NCBI RefSeq assembly: GCF_013488225.1
Contig: NZ_CP041239.1
Coordinates: forward strand, 1-64,000
From: Sinorhizobium mexicanum
GTDB taxonomy: Bacteria > Pseudomonadota > Alphaproteobacteria > Rhizobiales > Rhizobiaceae
Length of the DNA: 64,000 bases
Reading direction: 5' to 3'
The notes beneath the pieces were generated by a model. That model had not been told where the DNA came from and did no database searches. It saw nothing but the letters and a program-made list of their open reading frames with translations. Of the stretch, positions 27,110 to 35,585 are shown piece after piece (position 1 is the stretch's first letter; each line of letters opens with the position of its first letter). Made by a program: the position numbers and the translations under genes.

Positions 27110-28404
27110 TCCGTCGTACAATTCTCGAATGGGAAACAATCAAATACGGCACGGCCTCGGATGAAATTCCGGCCCATGCTGCCGACCGCATTGCTGCGGT
27201 GGCGACAGTATCGCCGCTAGGTGGCCGGGGTGGGGGCGGCGTCTTGGAACACGGACGTAGTCGCCTTCGAGCGAAAGGGGTTGTCGGCGTCATTGCCGCT
27301 GAAGGCTGTGCGTTGGAAATACTGCCCAAGATTGACTTCCCAGGCGAGGATGGCGCCGAGTTGACCGGCCGTATTCGACGTCGTCTCGTCCACATGCTCG
27401 CCGTCGCGCTGGATCTGAAGATCGATGCGGGACAGATCACCGCGTTGGATTGGCAACGTGAGACCCTGCTCGAGATCCTTATTAGATTGTTCTCCGAGAA
27501 GCTCGTCGATGCCGTCCGTCAGGGTATGCCGCGCCGTTATGTCGAGCATACTGACGACCTGCCCGTGTTGCGCGGAAGGCTTGACGTAATGCGGCAGTTC
27601 ACGGCACTCGCCGCCGAACCATCCCGCCTTGCCTGCCGATACGATGCGCTAACGGCCGACGTCGCCCTCAATCGGATCATGAAGGCAGCTGTCGCGCGAC
27701 TTGCGCGGATTGCACGCAACACTGACAATCAACGGCGGTTGCACGAGTTGGCATTCGCATATGCCGACATTGCGGCTGTGCCAGTTGCGGCTCTGCGCTG
27801 GGATGAAGTCGTGCTTGATCGCACAAACAACCGCTGGCGTGAGTTGATCAATCTCGCCCGCCTTTTGCTCGGTGAGCGGTTTCAGACGACCTCCGCAGGC
27901 GGTAGCAGCGGGTTTTCTCTGCTGTTCGAAATGCACACGTTGTTTGAGGAATACGTCGCCCGGATGTTGAAGCGCGCGCTGGCCGACACAAATCTTCGCG
28001 TTGTCAGCCAGGGAGGGCGGCTTTATTGCCTCGAAACAGATGATCGACGCGGTCTGTTCCAGACCCGTCCCGATATCTTAGTGAAGTGTGGCGAAGAGAT
28101 CGTGCAGATCATCGATACGAAGTGGAAGCGGATCTCGCCTCGCGTGGATGATCCGAAGCAGGGTGTGGCGCAGGGTGACGTCTATCAGATGATGGCTTAT
28201 GGGCAACTTTACCAATGTGACCGACTGACATTGCTCTACCCACATCACTCGGCGATTACACGAACCGATGGCATCCAAGCAGCGCATAAAGTCAACGGTA
28301 TGGATCGTTGGTTGAAAATGGCTACAGTTGACGTTAGCCGAAGCGACATGCTCTGCGAGCGTTTGCGGACTCTCGCGTGCTCCGATTCCGCCATGGTTGA
28401 CTAA
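27106..28404 (+). CDS. mcrC: McrC nuclease subunit
   Basis: This 432-aa protein has the McrC layout: an N-terminal beta-rich segment (LEILPKIDFP), the central helical arm (PVLRGRLDVMRQF and FDALTADVALN-like stretches) and a C-terminal PD-(D/E)XK nuclease. The nuclease has RPDILVK and IIDTKWK as the D...D-x-K catalytic pair, followed by DVYQMMAYGQLY. It pairs with the preceding McrB through a 4-nt overlap, giving a complete type IV restriction pair. McrC also stimulates McrB GTPase (family knowledge). Nothing appears truncated. Confidence 0.9.
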   Translation: MIRRTILEWETIKYGTASDEIPAHAADRIAAVATVSPLGGRGGGGVLEHGRSRLRAKGVVGVIAAEGCALEILPKIDFPGEDGAELTGRIRRRLVHMLAVALDLKIDAGQITALDWQRETLLEILIRLFSEKLVDAVRQGMPRRYVEHTDDLPVLRGRLDVMRQFTALAAEPSRLACRYDALTADVALNRIMKAAVARLARIARNTDNQRRLHELAFAYADIAAVPVAALRWDEVVLDRTNNRWRELINLARLLLGERFQTTSAGGSSGFSLLFEMHTLFEEYVARMLKRALADTNLRVVSQGGRLYCLETDDRRGLFQTRPDILVKCGEEIVQIIDTKWKRISPRVDDPKQGVAQGDVYQMMAYGQLYQCDRLTLLYPHHSAITRTDGIQAAHKVNGMDRWLKMATVDVSRSDMLCERLRTLACSDSAMVD

Positions 28405-28479
28405 TGATGCGCAGTGCATTGCCCCGGGTTGAAAAGCATTCAAAGCAAATTTCTAGGTACTCCAGTGGGGGCAAAGCGG

Positions 28480-29751
28480 ATGTCACGGCACTTCGCAAAC
28501 GAGGCTGATTTTCATCAGCGCATAATCGACAATCCAGACGCTTTTCCTGACATATTTCGCGGAACTCCCGCTGCAAAAACGCTATTCTGGGCCCATGAGC
28601 TCACTTTGCACGACGCCGGTCGCCGGGGCGGAAACGGAAGTGCAGACCTGCTGACAGTAGATTGCACCGGAATGGTTTGGCTTATCGAGGTGAAGTTCAA
28701 CTTCTCTCGAGAATCCGGCGCGCGGATCTGGCGTGACCAACTCACCCGGTATCGCAAAGCTCTCATGACGATGTCGTGGCAGGAGATCGTTCGTTATACT
28801 CATCGCTTTCTGACTGGTTTTGAGAAGACGAAGCCTCAGATTTCTTTCCGCACGGATGCGCGCAGCTTGGAAGAATGCATTGTCGACTGGCTGGCCGCCA
28901 GCAACGGCGATGCGGTTCCTAGCGCTTCGATTGTGTCGATGATGGCGGAGCGATTACGGACGGGCAATTTTGGGATAATGCTCGTGTCGGATTACTTTGA
29001 CGCATCCAACTTGGTCGAAGCGCAGTCTTTTGCGGGCACGGAACATATCGGTCCGGTAGCGTATGCTGTCATTGATCCGGATGCGACCGGATTCAACTGG
29101 AATGTAAAGTATTTCCGTCCGGTCATCGATCAATCCTCAGCGGCGGAAACTTTTGCGACGAGCAACTTTGTGACGAGAACAATGCCGCTTGTCACACCGT
29201 CTCGGCTGCGATCGCTGGTTTCCCCAGCCTGTTGCGATCTACTCGATACCGTCGTTTATCCGCGACTTCGGGCGCTCGGATGGAATGAACAGCACCAGCC
29301 AAAAGCCAGCGCGTTTGATGCTTTTATCCCGGCTGGTCAACATTCCTTGCCATTGCTTGTTGTGGGGACATCCGAACGTGATGCCAGAGCATTAGAGCGC
29401 CATACCAAGATCGAAGGCGGCCAAACATTAAAAATCAACCCGAGGTTCAAAGCAGTCCTCAATCAGACGGGAAATCTGACCTTTGTAAACGCCTATATGA
29501 AACGCTTCTATGGACTGGGCTGGCGTGGCCGGCGGCGCCAGAACAAGCATTTGCGCTGGGGGGTTGAGGACATCTCGGCCGACGAAATCAGAGCTTCGGA
29601 AGCTGCAATGATCTACTATCCTAGTGAGGAGCGACGGGACCACGACGGCAGGGAAGGTGACGTCGAAAGCCTATCGCAGTTTTTCACCGTTTTTGAGGAA
29701 ATGATTGCCTTGATGCCCGAGGCTAGCGCGAAGGCCGCCGGAGAGATCTAG
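28480..29751 (+). CDS. PD-(D/E)XK-like nuclease-superfamily protein downstream of mcrBC
   Basis: This protein is 423 aa from ATG 28480. The frame is open to GTG 28414, which gives 445 aa and cannot be excluded. Residues 50-75 carry SADLLTVDCTGMVWLIEVKF, in which D56 and E70-V-K72 fit a PD-(D/E)XK metal site. The remaining 300 residues have no domain I recognise. A basic GWRGRRRQNKHLRWG segment near residue 350 could contact nucleic acid. It follows mcrC in the same direction after a 75-nt gap and is probably cotranscribed. A nuclease effector or accessory factor of the cluster is the best guess. Confidence 0.68.
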   Translation: MSRHFANEADFHQRIIDNPDAFPDIFRGTPAAKTLFWAHELTLHDAGRRGGNGSADLLTVDCTGMVWLIEVKFNFSRESGARIWRDQLTRYRKALMTMSWQEIVRYTHRFLTGFEKTKPQISFRTDARSLEECIVDWLAASNGDAVPSASIVSMMAERLRTGNFGIMLVSDYFDASNLVEAQSFAGTEHIGPVAYAVIDPDATGFNWNVKYFRPVIDQSSAAETFATSNFVTRTMPLVTPSRLRSLVSPACCDLLDTVVYPRLRALGWNEQHQPKASAFDAFIPAGQHSLPLLVVGTSERDARALERHTKIEGGQTLKINPRFKAVLNQTGNLTFVNAYMKRFYGLGWRGRRRQNKHLRWGVEDISADEIRASEAAMIYYPSEERRDHDGREGDVESLSQFFTVFEEMIALMPEASAKAAGEI

Positions 29752-30031
29752 GCGCGACCAGAGATTGGCTCGTCGTTTCACAAGGGAGGCCCGCGTTCAC
29801 GGATTCTCATTGCGATGGAGAGAAAGGACAAGGGCAGTTCTTCCGAGCCCAGCGCACAGCGTGTTGCCAGGATGTTCACGGTTCGGGCCAAAAAGATCGC
29901 ATAATGTATCGTCGGGAACTGCGCTGGTCGACGCGTCGAATGCGAGGTCGGTTCGGACCAGACTTCGGAGTGGCTCTGGAATTTGTCATGCGGGTGCATT
30001 ACACTGACTATGAGTGAAGGGAGACTGGCAA
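29752..30031. other. Gap before the toxin-antitoxin pair
   Basis: No gene is supported in these 280 bp. The right part must contain the promoter of the toxin-antitoxin operon, and GAAGGGAGA, the antitoxin ribosome-binding site, ends it. Confidence 0.4.
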
Positions 30032-30340
30032 ATGGTTTCAAATGCACTGGTCCAGACTCGGATAGATGCTGACGTCAAAGAGCGCGCCACGGCGGTCCTA
30101 GAAAACATGGGCTTGACGGTCTCGGATGCCGTTCGAATCCTATTAACCCGGACGGCGAATGAAGGCGCCCTGCCGCTGGAACTTGTCAGCCATAGCGAGG
30201 CCTATGATGCCTGGTTCCGCGCCAAGGTATTGCAGGCGCTCGAGGACACCCGATCCGACGTCGATGATGCCGATGCCGATGCGCACTTTCGCGCGCGCCG
30301 GGCGGCGGCCTTGCGCAAGGCCGTGGTGGGTGACCGATGA
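30032..30340 (+). CDS. RelB/DinJ-family antitoxin
   Basis: This 102-aa protein has the RelB/DinJ ribbon-helix-helix N-terminus: QTRIDADVKERATAVLENMG, then LTVSDAVRILLTR. An acidic, disordered-looking C-terminal tail (DTRSDVDDADADAHF) probably wraps the toxin. ATG 30032 has a GAAGGGAGA ribosome-binding site, and the longer start at 30014 lies inside that site. It overlaps the toxin gene by ATGA. Antitoxins of this kind neutralise the toxin and repress their own promoter. Confidence 0.9.
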   Translation: MVSNALVQTRIDADVKERATAVLENMGLTVSDAVRILLTRTANEGALPLELVSHSEAYDAWFRAKVLQALEDTRSDVDDADADAHFRARRAAALRKAVVGDR

Positions 30341-30630
30341 GGCTTGTCTGGGCACGGTACGCCCTTGACGATCGGGACACCATCTTCAGTCGCATTGAAA
30401 GCGAGAACCCGAAGGCGGCAATTCATGTCGACGAGGAGATCGTCCGCGCAGCACGTCGCCTTCTCGACTTTCCCGAAAGTGGTCGGCCTGGCCGGATTGC
30501 CGGAACGCGCGAGCTTGTCATCCCGCGCACGCCTTACATTGCTGCCTATGTGGTGATGGCGGATAGGGTTCGTATTCTGCGTGTGTTGCATGGCGCTCAG
30601 ATGTGGCCCGACGAGCTTGATGACAAGTAG
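30337..30630 (+). CDS. ParE/RelE-superfamily toxin
   Basis: This 97-aa protein shows the RelE/ParE fold signature: WARYALDDRDTIFSRI, a middle ARRLLDFPESGRPGRI, then TRELVIPRTPYIAAYVV and VRILRVLHGAQMWP at the end. The last motif, with R, H and W, is typical of this superfamily. The antitoxin is RelB/DinJ-like while the toxin looks closer to ParE, a common mixed pairing. Target, either ribosome-bound mRNA or gyrase, cannot be settled by eye. Confidence 0.88.
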   Translation: MRLVWARYALDDRDTIFSRIESENPKAAIHVDEEIVRAARRLLDFPESGRPGRIAGTRELVIPRTPYIAAYVVMADRVRILRVLHGAQMWPDELDDK

Positions 30631-30664
30631 ACGCGGCCGCTGCCTCACCGGGAGAACTGCTCTG

Positions 30665-31135
30665 ATGGTAACTGACGCTGAGGATGATGGCACACGCGAC
30701 GACGATCTCGCCTGGCGATGGCACGACAATCTCATCTACGGGATACGGTTCGATATTGGCGATCCGGAAAGGCAAGATTGGCGCAGCGACCTGGTACTCG
30801 ACATCGACTTCATCGTCGAGTGGCTTTGTGAGGGTTCCGGGGAGGCTCGCTTCCGCGTGGCGCCAGCCACGCTGATGTTCCACGACGTCGCTGATCTGCA
30901 GCTGTCCATAGATCACGGCGACAGCGAGGGGCGGACCGCCTTGAGCGAACCATCCATCGACCGGGTCACTCGGGAGCGCTTGGTGCGACCGTTCGAGTTT
31001 TGGCGTTGGACGATCAGCTTGAACTCGCCTCCGGGCGGCAAGATCGCGTTCTGTGCCAGCGGGTACTCCCAAATGCTCCGGGCCGATCCCCGGTTAGTAA
31101 GCGAGCAACATCTGCCGCGTGACGAGCGCCCTTGA
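30665..31135 (+). CDS. Hypothetical 156-aa acidic protein
   Basis: ATG 30665 begins MVTDAEDDGTRDDD. The protein is acidic with beta-rich stretches (NLIYGIRFDIGD, DLVLDIDFIVEWLC, ATLMFHDVADLQLSID, FEFWRWTISLNSPPGGKIAF). The IDFIVEW and FHDVADLQL pattern resembles proteins of unknown function that are often immunity-like or stand-alone. It follows the toxin-antitoxin pair by 34 nt in the same direction, so it may share that transcript. I do not recognise the family with certainty. Confidence 0.6.
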   Translation: MVTDAEDDGTRDDDLAWRWHDNLIYGIRFDIGDPERQDWRSDLVLDIDFIVEWLCEGSGEARFRVAPATLMFHDVADLQLSIDHGDSEGRTALSEPSIDRVTRERLVRPFEFWRWTISLNSPPGGKIAFCASGYSQMLRADPRLVSEQHLPRDERP

Positions 31136-31140
31136 GGCCA

Positions 31141-32010
31141 TTAACTGCGATCAAGTCCTCGCGACGAGACTTCGGCGATCTTTTGCTCGACCCATGCGGA
31201 CAGTTCGGCCCAAAGCTGCTGATCCAGCCCAACGTGGCGCGCAATGTCGATGATCCGTTGATAGGAGATTGGCGTGACAGCGGCTTTGCCGCTGCTATGC
31301 CTCGGATTGATCAGTCCCAGCTTAGCCTTCCGTGCTGTCGGAAAATTTGGGTGGTCGGCAAATGCGGCGACGGCGGCGGTCTGAAGCTTACGGTGCTCGC
31401 CTATGGCCGCCGCGAGCACCGCATTCCGCATCCATTGATACGCGTCGCTCGCGAAGGGGCAGGGCGCATAGTCTCCCGCGGGGTCCAATGCGAAGACCTT
31501 GGGAATGTAATCCCAATAGCGAATCCCTTTGCCTGCGAGGCTACATCGGGAACGCACACCGCTAAGTGGATTGACCTGCTCGGCATAGCTCCCAGTGCAC
31601 TGGGGCTTTCTGGTGCGTGACCCGGCGGTTTGGCTGCATTTCCCACCCGGCTCGGTAAACTTGCATTCGATCACGAGCGCAGCGTTCGAGCCGACTGCAA
31701 GGGCATCGACCTGCGTGGGCCGGGATTCGCGCAAGAGCCGATCCTTATCCGTCCATTCGAGCGTTATCGACCAGGGACCGCCGGGTGCCACGCCCACATG
31801 CTGAGCAATAGCATCGAGGACGCGATCGCGATCGATGCTCATCTTGAGTGTGCCGAATACATCAATCGCGATCGCTTGCGATGAATGAGGCTTGTGCGCC
31901 TGAATTCTGTTGGCGCGGTCACGATGCCAGGGAAATGTGACCCAATCGCCGATGGCGCCGTGACTGGCTGGAAACAGGTTCTCTCGAACCGTCGTGAAAT
32001 CAGATGCCAT
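31141..32010 (-). CDS. PGN_0703-like putative restriction endonuclease
   Basis: This 289-aa protein has a PD-(D/E)XK core: Q100-V-D102 and E115-C-K117 in ALVIECKF, with an SYAEQV segment behind it. Cysteines cluster in residues 124-160, KCSQTAGSRTRKPQC and SRCSL. The C-terminal FADHPNFPTARK and ISYQRIIDIAR stretches match the pattern of PGN_0703-like nucleases. It is convergent with the preceding plus-strand gene, their ends only 5 nt apart, and heads leftward after the DUF2726 gene. Biochemical activity is inferred from the catalytic set. Confidence 0.72.
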   Translation of the reverse strand: MASDFTTVRENLFPASHGAIGDWVTFPWHRDRANRIQAHKPHSSQAIAIDVFGTLKMSIDRDRVLDAIAQHVGVAPGGPWSITLEWTDKDRLLRESRPTQVDALAVGSNAALVIECKFTEPGGKCSQTAGSRTRKPQCTGSYAEQVNPLSGVRSRCSLAGKGIRYWDYIPKVFALDPAGDYAPCPFASDAYQWMRNAVLAAAIGEHRKLQTAAVAAFADHPNFPTARKAKLGLINPRHSSGKAAVTPISYQRIIDIARHVGLDQQLWAELSAWVEQKIAEVSSRGLDRS

Positions 32011-32133
32011 GGGCGACCAGCCATTCAGATGCGGTCAGGCTATCCGTGGGTGTCAGCCCCATGAAGGTGAGCCGACGTGTAGTGGCGCTTGGGAGCACGT
32101 CAGCGGAGAAGCAGGGGGAGCGGAATCCCATCG

Positions 32134-32910
32134 TCAGCGCGAACCGCATTTCGGGAGTTCCGGCTTGTCCACCAACTTTTCGACCAATCGCTTTAGGTCT
32201 GACGGAGTGGTCTGCCCGGCCACGACCTCGTAATAGCCGATTCCCGCCCGCCGCAGCGCCTCTTTCTTGACGGCATCGCGCGCGGCCGCGGCGCCCTGAT
32301 GATGCGCTCCGCCCTGGTACTCGATGGCGTGCCGAGGCTGGCAGTTACCATCCACCAGCAGGAGGTCGACTCGCTTCGCGTTGACGCAACTGAACGCGTT
32401 CGCGTCTTTACTGCGGAGGATTTCTCCCAACGAGACTTGTGCCATCACCTGCCAAGTCGGATTGCAGCCGATCACCAGGCGATCGAGCTCCTTGAAGACG
32501 CGCGCCTCGCTCTTGTTGAGCAGCGGCTGAATCGTGAAGCTCGAGCCCATGACAATCCGCAGCTGTTCGGCGGCGTCGGGCCGTTTCGGTGAGTCCGGAA
32601 TACTCGTGGGAACCCATGGCCCTGAAGCGATGTTCGTCCCAGGACCTCCCTGCCAGCGTGAGCGGTTTCTTGCCCGCCATGCCTGCCTTCGTATCCGGCT
32701 CAATGCCTGCTCAACCGTAATGCCAGCAAAGGCGCCGACGACCAGAACGGCGACGAGGAGGTGAGGCTTTTCGATGAGCGCTAGGATCTCAGCCGGGCTT
32801 ACGCTGATGCCGCCCGCAGCACCGACCGCGAGCGCGCCGATGACAAGTCCAGGTGCCGTGAACAGCACCGGCCTCCTTTGCGGGCGATAGTACATGCCCC
32901 TCTCCGCCAT
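32134..32910 (-). CDS. DUF2726 protein with N-terminal membrane hairpin
   Basis: This 258-aa protein has two hydrophobic segments (residues 15-36 and about 48-68) followed by a basic linker and a DUF2726 domain at 125-250. LNKSEARVFKELDRLV, VMAQVSLGEIL, KRVDLLLVDGN and AIEYQGGAHH are all present. DUF2726 is related to the VSR/PD-(D/E)XK fold: VDLLLVD and EYQG would supply the acidic residues. ATG 32910 is used, and M6 is an alternative. It faces leftward, upstream of the PGN_0703-like gene with a 123-nt gap. A membrane-anchored nuclease is inferred. Confidence 0.78.
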   Translation of the reverse strand: MAERGMYYRPQRRPVLFTAPGLVIGALAVGAAGGISVSPAEILALIEKPHLLVAVLVVGAFAGITVEQALSRIRRQAWRARNRSRWQGGPGTNIASGPWVPTSIPDSPKRPDAAEQLRIVMGSSFTIQPLLNKSEARVFKELDRLVIGCNPTWQVMAQVSLGEILRSKDANAFSCVNAKRVDLLLVDGNCQPRHAIEYQGGAHHQGAAAARDAVKKEALRRAGIGYYEVVAGQTTPSDLKRLVEKLVDKPELPKCGSR

Positions 32911-33067
32911 TTCGCGCGTAGATGGTAACCGCGCGAGCCTGGCGAGGAAAAGCTACACAAAAGAGTTAGTACGGCGGCTTCAGCGCCGCATCACCTCGGC
33001 CAGCCGGGCAGAGGAATGGACAACACACCGCGGCACGGCTTCTCACGCCCGTTTGGACGTTCGTGGA

Positions 33068-35419
33068 CTATGCCGCCTCCCACACCTGGTTTAGGATCTT
33101 GGCTGCAAGCGCGGCCTTGTCCTGGGGCAAGAAGCGGCCATAGTGACTGGCGACCATTTCGGCGGTGTCCTGGATGGCATAGCTCGCCTGCTCGTAGGAG
33201 CCCGTCTGCTTGAGAATATGGGTGGCGAGCACGTCACGGACATTATGCGGCCCATGCGGCAGCAGGCCCTTGATCGCGCCGCGACCGGTATAGGGATTGT
33301 AGATGCCATAGCGTTGGATCGTCAGGCGCCAGGCTTCATAGAAGGTCGTCTGGTTGTACGCCGCGTCCCGGCTGTTGGCCTTCACCGTCTTCACGAACAG
33401 AGTGCCGGAATCGTCGGCGCCAGCGAGGAGCACGCCGCGATGCCGCTCGATGTAGGCGTTGAGGTATTTGTAGAGGTCGAGAAGGTCCGGCAGGATCAGG
33501 CGGAAGGGTTTCGAGCCGAAGAAGGAGGAGTTGGCATTCTTGAAAGCGTTCGCCGGGACGAGCACCTCCCAGCCGCAGTCGCGATCGCTCCAGCGGATTT
33601 CGCCACGCTTCATATCCTCAAGCCGGCGCTCCGATGTCGGGAAATGCCCGCGCGGGCAGACAAGCAATTGCCGCAGGTTCTTCTGGCGAAGGCCGAGGTG
33701 CAGGCCGAGCCGCAACATCAGGAACGACCTGACAGCCTCGGCGGCGGCCCGCGGATAGCGATCCTCGTCCGGCATGCGCTTGAGAATCTCGTCTGTGATC
33801 TTGCGATACTCGGCGAGCGGGCTGTCCGCCTCGAGCACGCACATGATCGGTTCGAACGGATCTCGATGAACCCGCATCACCCGCTGGATCTCCTTCGAAC
33901 GATGCGACGCGTGTTTGAAGCACGTGTTGCAGGCCGCATGCCAATCCCGTTTGGCCGCCGCGATTTCCGCCGCGGAGATCAGTCCGGGGATCGGCTTCAC
34001 TTGTTGGATGAGTTCCGGATGTTGCCAAAGCCAACCCGTTTCGGCGCGCAGCAGATTCAGAAGAACGCTCAGCATGTCCTCTTCCCAGGTGGTGTAGAAG
34101 CCTCGTCGGCGCTCACGCCACTGCAGATACCAGTCCCAGACTCCGGGGAAAACCAGGATGCCGAAGGTCAGCTGGCTCAGCGGAACGCCATAGCCTTTGA
34201 CCGGGCCCTTCGGAGATGCCGCCAGGGCACCGAACATCAGGCCGAGATGTTCGATCTTCTGCGCAGCCGTTTCCTCTCCCCAGACGCCGTTTCGCTGGAA
34301 CCCGAGTGCCGTCAGCGTCGCCGTCTTGAAACGGATGAGATTGGCCATTTCGATGGCCAGTCGGGGAGGGGCGTCGACCACACCGGAGAGAAGATCGGGA
34401 TCCTCGATCGCCGTGTCGTCCTCCCGCCAATCCGGGCCCTCGGCTGGCGCTCGCGGTGAAGGAGACCCGCCGTAGGAAATCGCCGGGAAGCGGATGGCGT
34501 AACGCTGCCTCGTCGCCATAGCCTGGAAACGACGGTAGTCGGTGGAACCGGAAATGATCACCCGGCGAACCCATTCCAGGATTTCCTCGCGCTTGGCAAA
34601 GGACAGGCTGTTGAAGTTGTCCGGCAGATGCCAGGCGAGCCGGCGCCGCTCCGCGGCACCGATATCGCTTCCAACCTCGTGGCCCGACGCCGATCGCGCC
34701 TGGTGCGGCAGCTTGGCTTTGAAGTAGCCGTCGGGAAGCCGGTACCGTCGTTCGATGCGAGAGAGGATATCGAAGCTCGCGAGAGACCGCGGCACCTTGG
34801 TGGCCGCCGTCCAGCTCAGGAGCGTTTTGTGATCGAAGGTATCTTCTTCGCGGACAACGGCGCGATGCAGATGCCAATAGCTGTCGCCGTGCCGGCGCAT
34901 GTGATAAATCAACGCCTGTTGAAACCCTTCGGGCTCCTCGGTCCAGTCGAACAGCGGCGTCGGAAATTCCTCGATCGGCTTTGGCTGAACGCCCGGTTTC
35001 GCTCTGGTCTGCTCTCGTTCAACGCTACCCATCGCCGCCGAGGAGCGCCTCCGAGTCATCACTATTTTAGCCGAACCGGCTGCAGCCTTTGCTTTTCTCT
35101 TGGGCCGCTCGACTACGGGGCGGTCATCCTCTGCCGGTCGTTCCTTGCCCAACCACCGGATGATGGCTTCAAGGCCAGAACGAACGGTCTTCTTCAGCTC
35201 CGCCGTCATCTCATCTTCGATGCCGCAGGCCTCCGTGACCGCCTGCCAATCGATCCGCCCGTTCCGCAGGGGCGGCGTCTTTCGGTAGATGACCAGACTA
35301 ATGAGATAAGGCCTGATGTTCTCAAGCGCCCGCTTCGAGGCGAACGGAGCGATACGGACGTCGCAGAATTCAGAGATCTTGCGCTGGAAGTGAAGGGATG
35401 AAGTAGACTGGTTTCTCAT
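33068..35419 (-). CDS. Large tyrosine-recombinase-like protein (783 aa)
   Basis: The C-terminal 250 residues show a tyrosine-recombinase fold. A first arginine occurs in LGLHLGLRQKNLRQL (about 590), H725-N-V-R728 follows, and H759-Y760 ends the motif in ASHYGRFLP. The first 500 residues have no family I know, though a run of CxxC-like cysteines (ACNTCFKH) occurs at about 490-500. At 783 aa it is more than twice the size of phage integrases, resembling the large integrase-like proteins found at ends of genomic islands. It lies alone, leftward, next to the HNH gene. Integration or excision of this island would be a natural role but no att site was located. Confidence 0.68.
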   Translation of the reverse strand: MRNQSTSSLHFQRKISEFCDVRIAPFASKRALENIRPYLISLVIYRKTPPLRNGRIDWQAVTEACGIEDEMTAELKKTVRSGLEAIIRWLGKERPAEDDRPVVERPKRKAKAAAGSAKIVMTRRRSSAAMGSVEREQTRAKPGVQPKPIEEFPTPLFDWTEEPEGFQQALIYHMRRHGDSYWHLHRAVVREEDTFDHKTLLSWTAATKVPRSLASFDILSRIERRYRLPDGYFKAKLPHQARSASGHEVGSDIGAAERRRLAWHLPDNFNSLSFAKREEILEWVRRVIISGSTDYRRFQAMATRQRYAIRFPAISYGGSPSPRAPAEGPDWREDDTAIEDPDLLSGVVDAPPRLAIEMANLIRFKTATLTALGFQRNGVWGEETAAQKIEHLGLMFGALAASPKGPVKGYGVPLSQLTFGILVFPGVWDWYLQWRERRRGFYTTWEEDMLSVLLNLLRAETGWLWQHPELIQQVKPIPGLISAAEIAAAKRDWHAACNTCFKHASHRSKEIQRVMRVHRDPFEPIMCVLEADSPLAEYRKITDEILKRMPDEDRYPRAAAEAVRSFLMLRLGLHLGLRQKNLRQLLVCPRGHFPTSERRLEDMKRGEIRWSDRDCGWEVLVPANAFKNANSSFFGSKPFRLILPDLLDLYKYLNAYIERHRGVLLAGADDSGTLFVKTVKANSRDAAYNQTTFYEAWRLTIQRYGIYNPYTGRGAIKGLLPHGPHNVRDVLATHILKQTGSYEQASYAIQDTAEMVASHYGRFLPQDKAALAAKILNQVWEAA

Positions 35420-35585
35420 GGCGATAAGCAGTTCACGTGATCCTTGGCTGATTTGGTGCCGGGCGGGCCTGCTAAGCCGATATGGTTAACGAAAACTGAA
35501 TCTCTTCAGGATGGACGTGCGAGCGCCGTGAAAGTCTTGATTTCAACTCTGTCGAGCAGGCCCGAGAATCTGCTATAGCCGCAAT

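Noticed and set aside
33143..34459. 438-aa plus-strand frame
   Set aside because: Opposite the recombinase-like gene and not domain-bearing.
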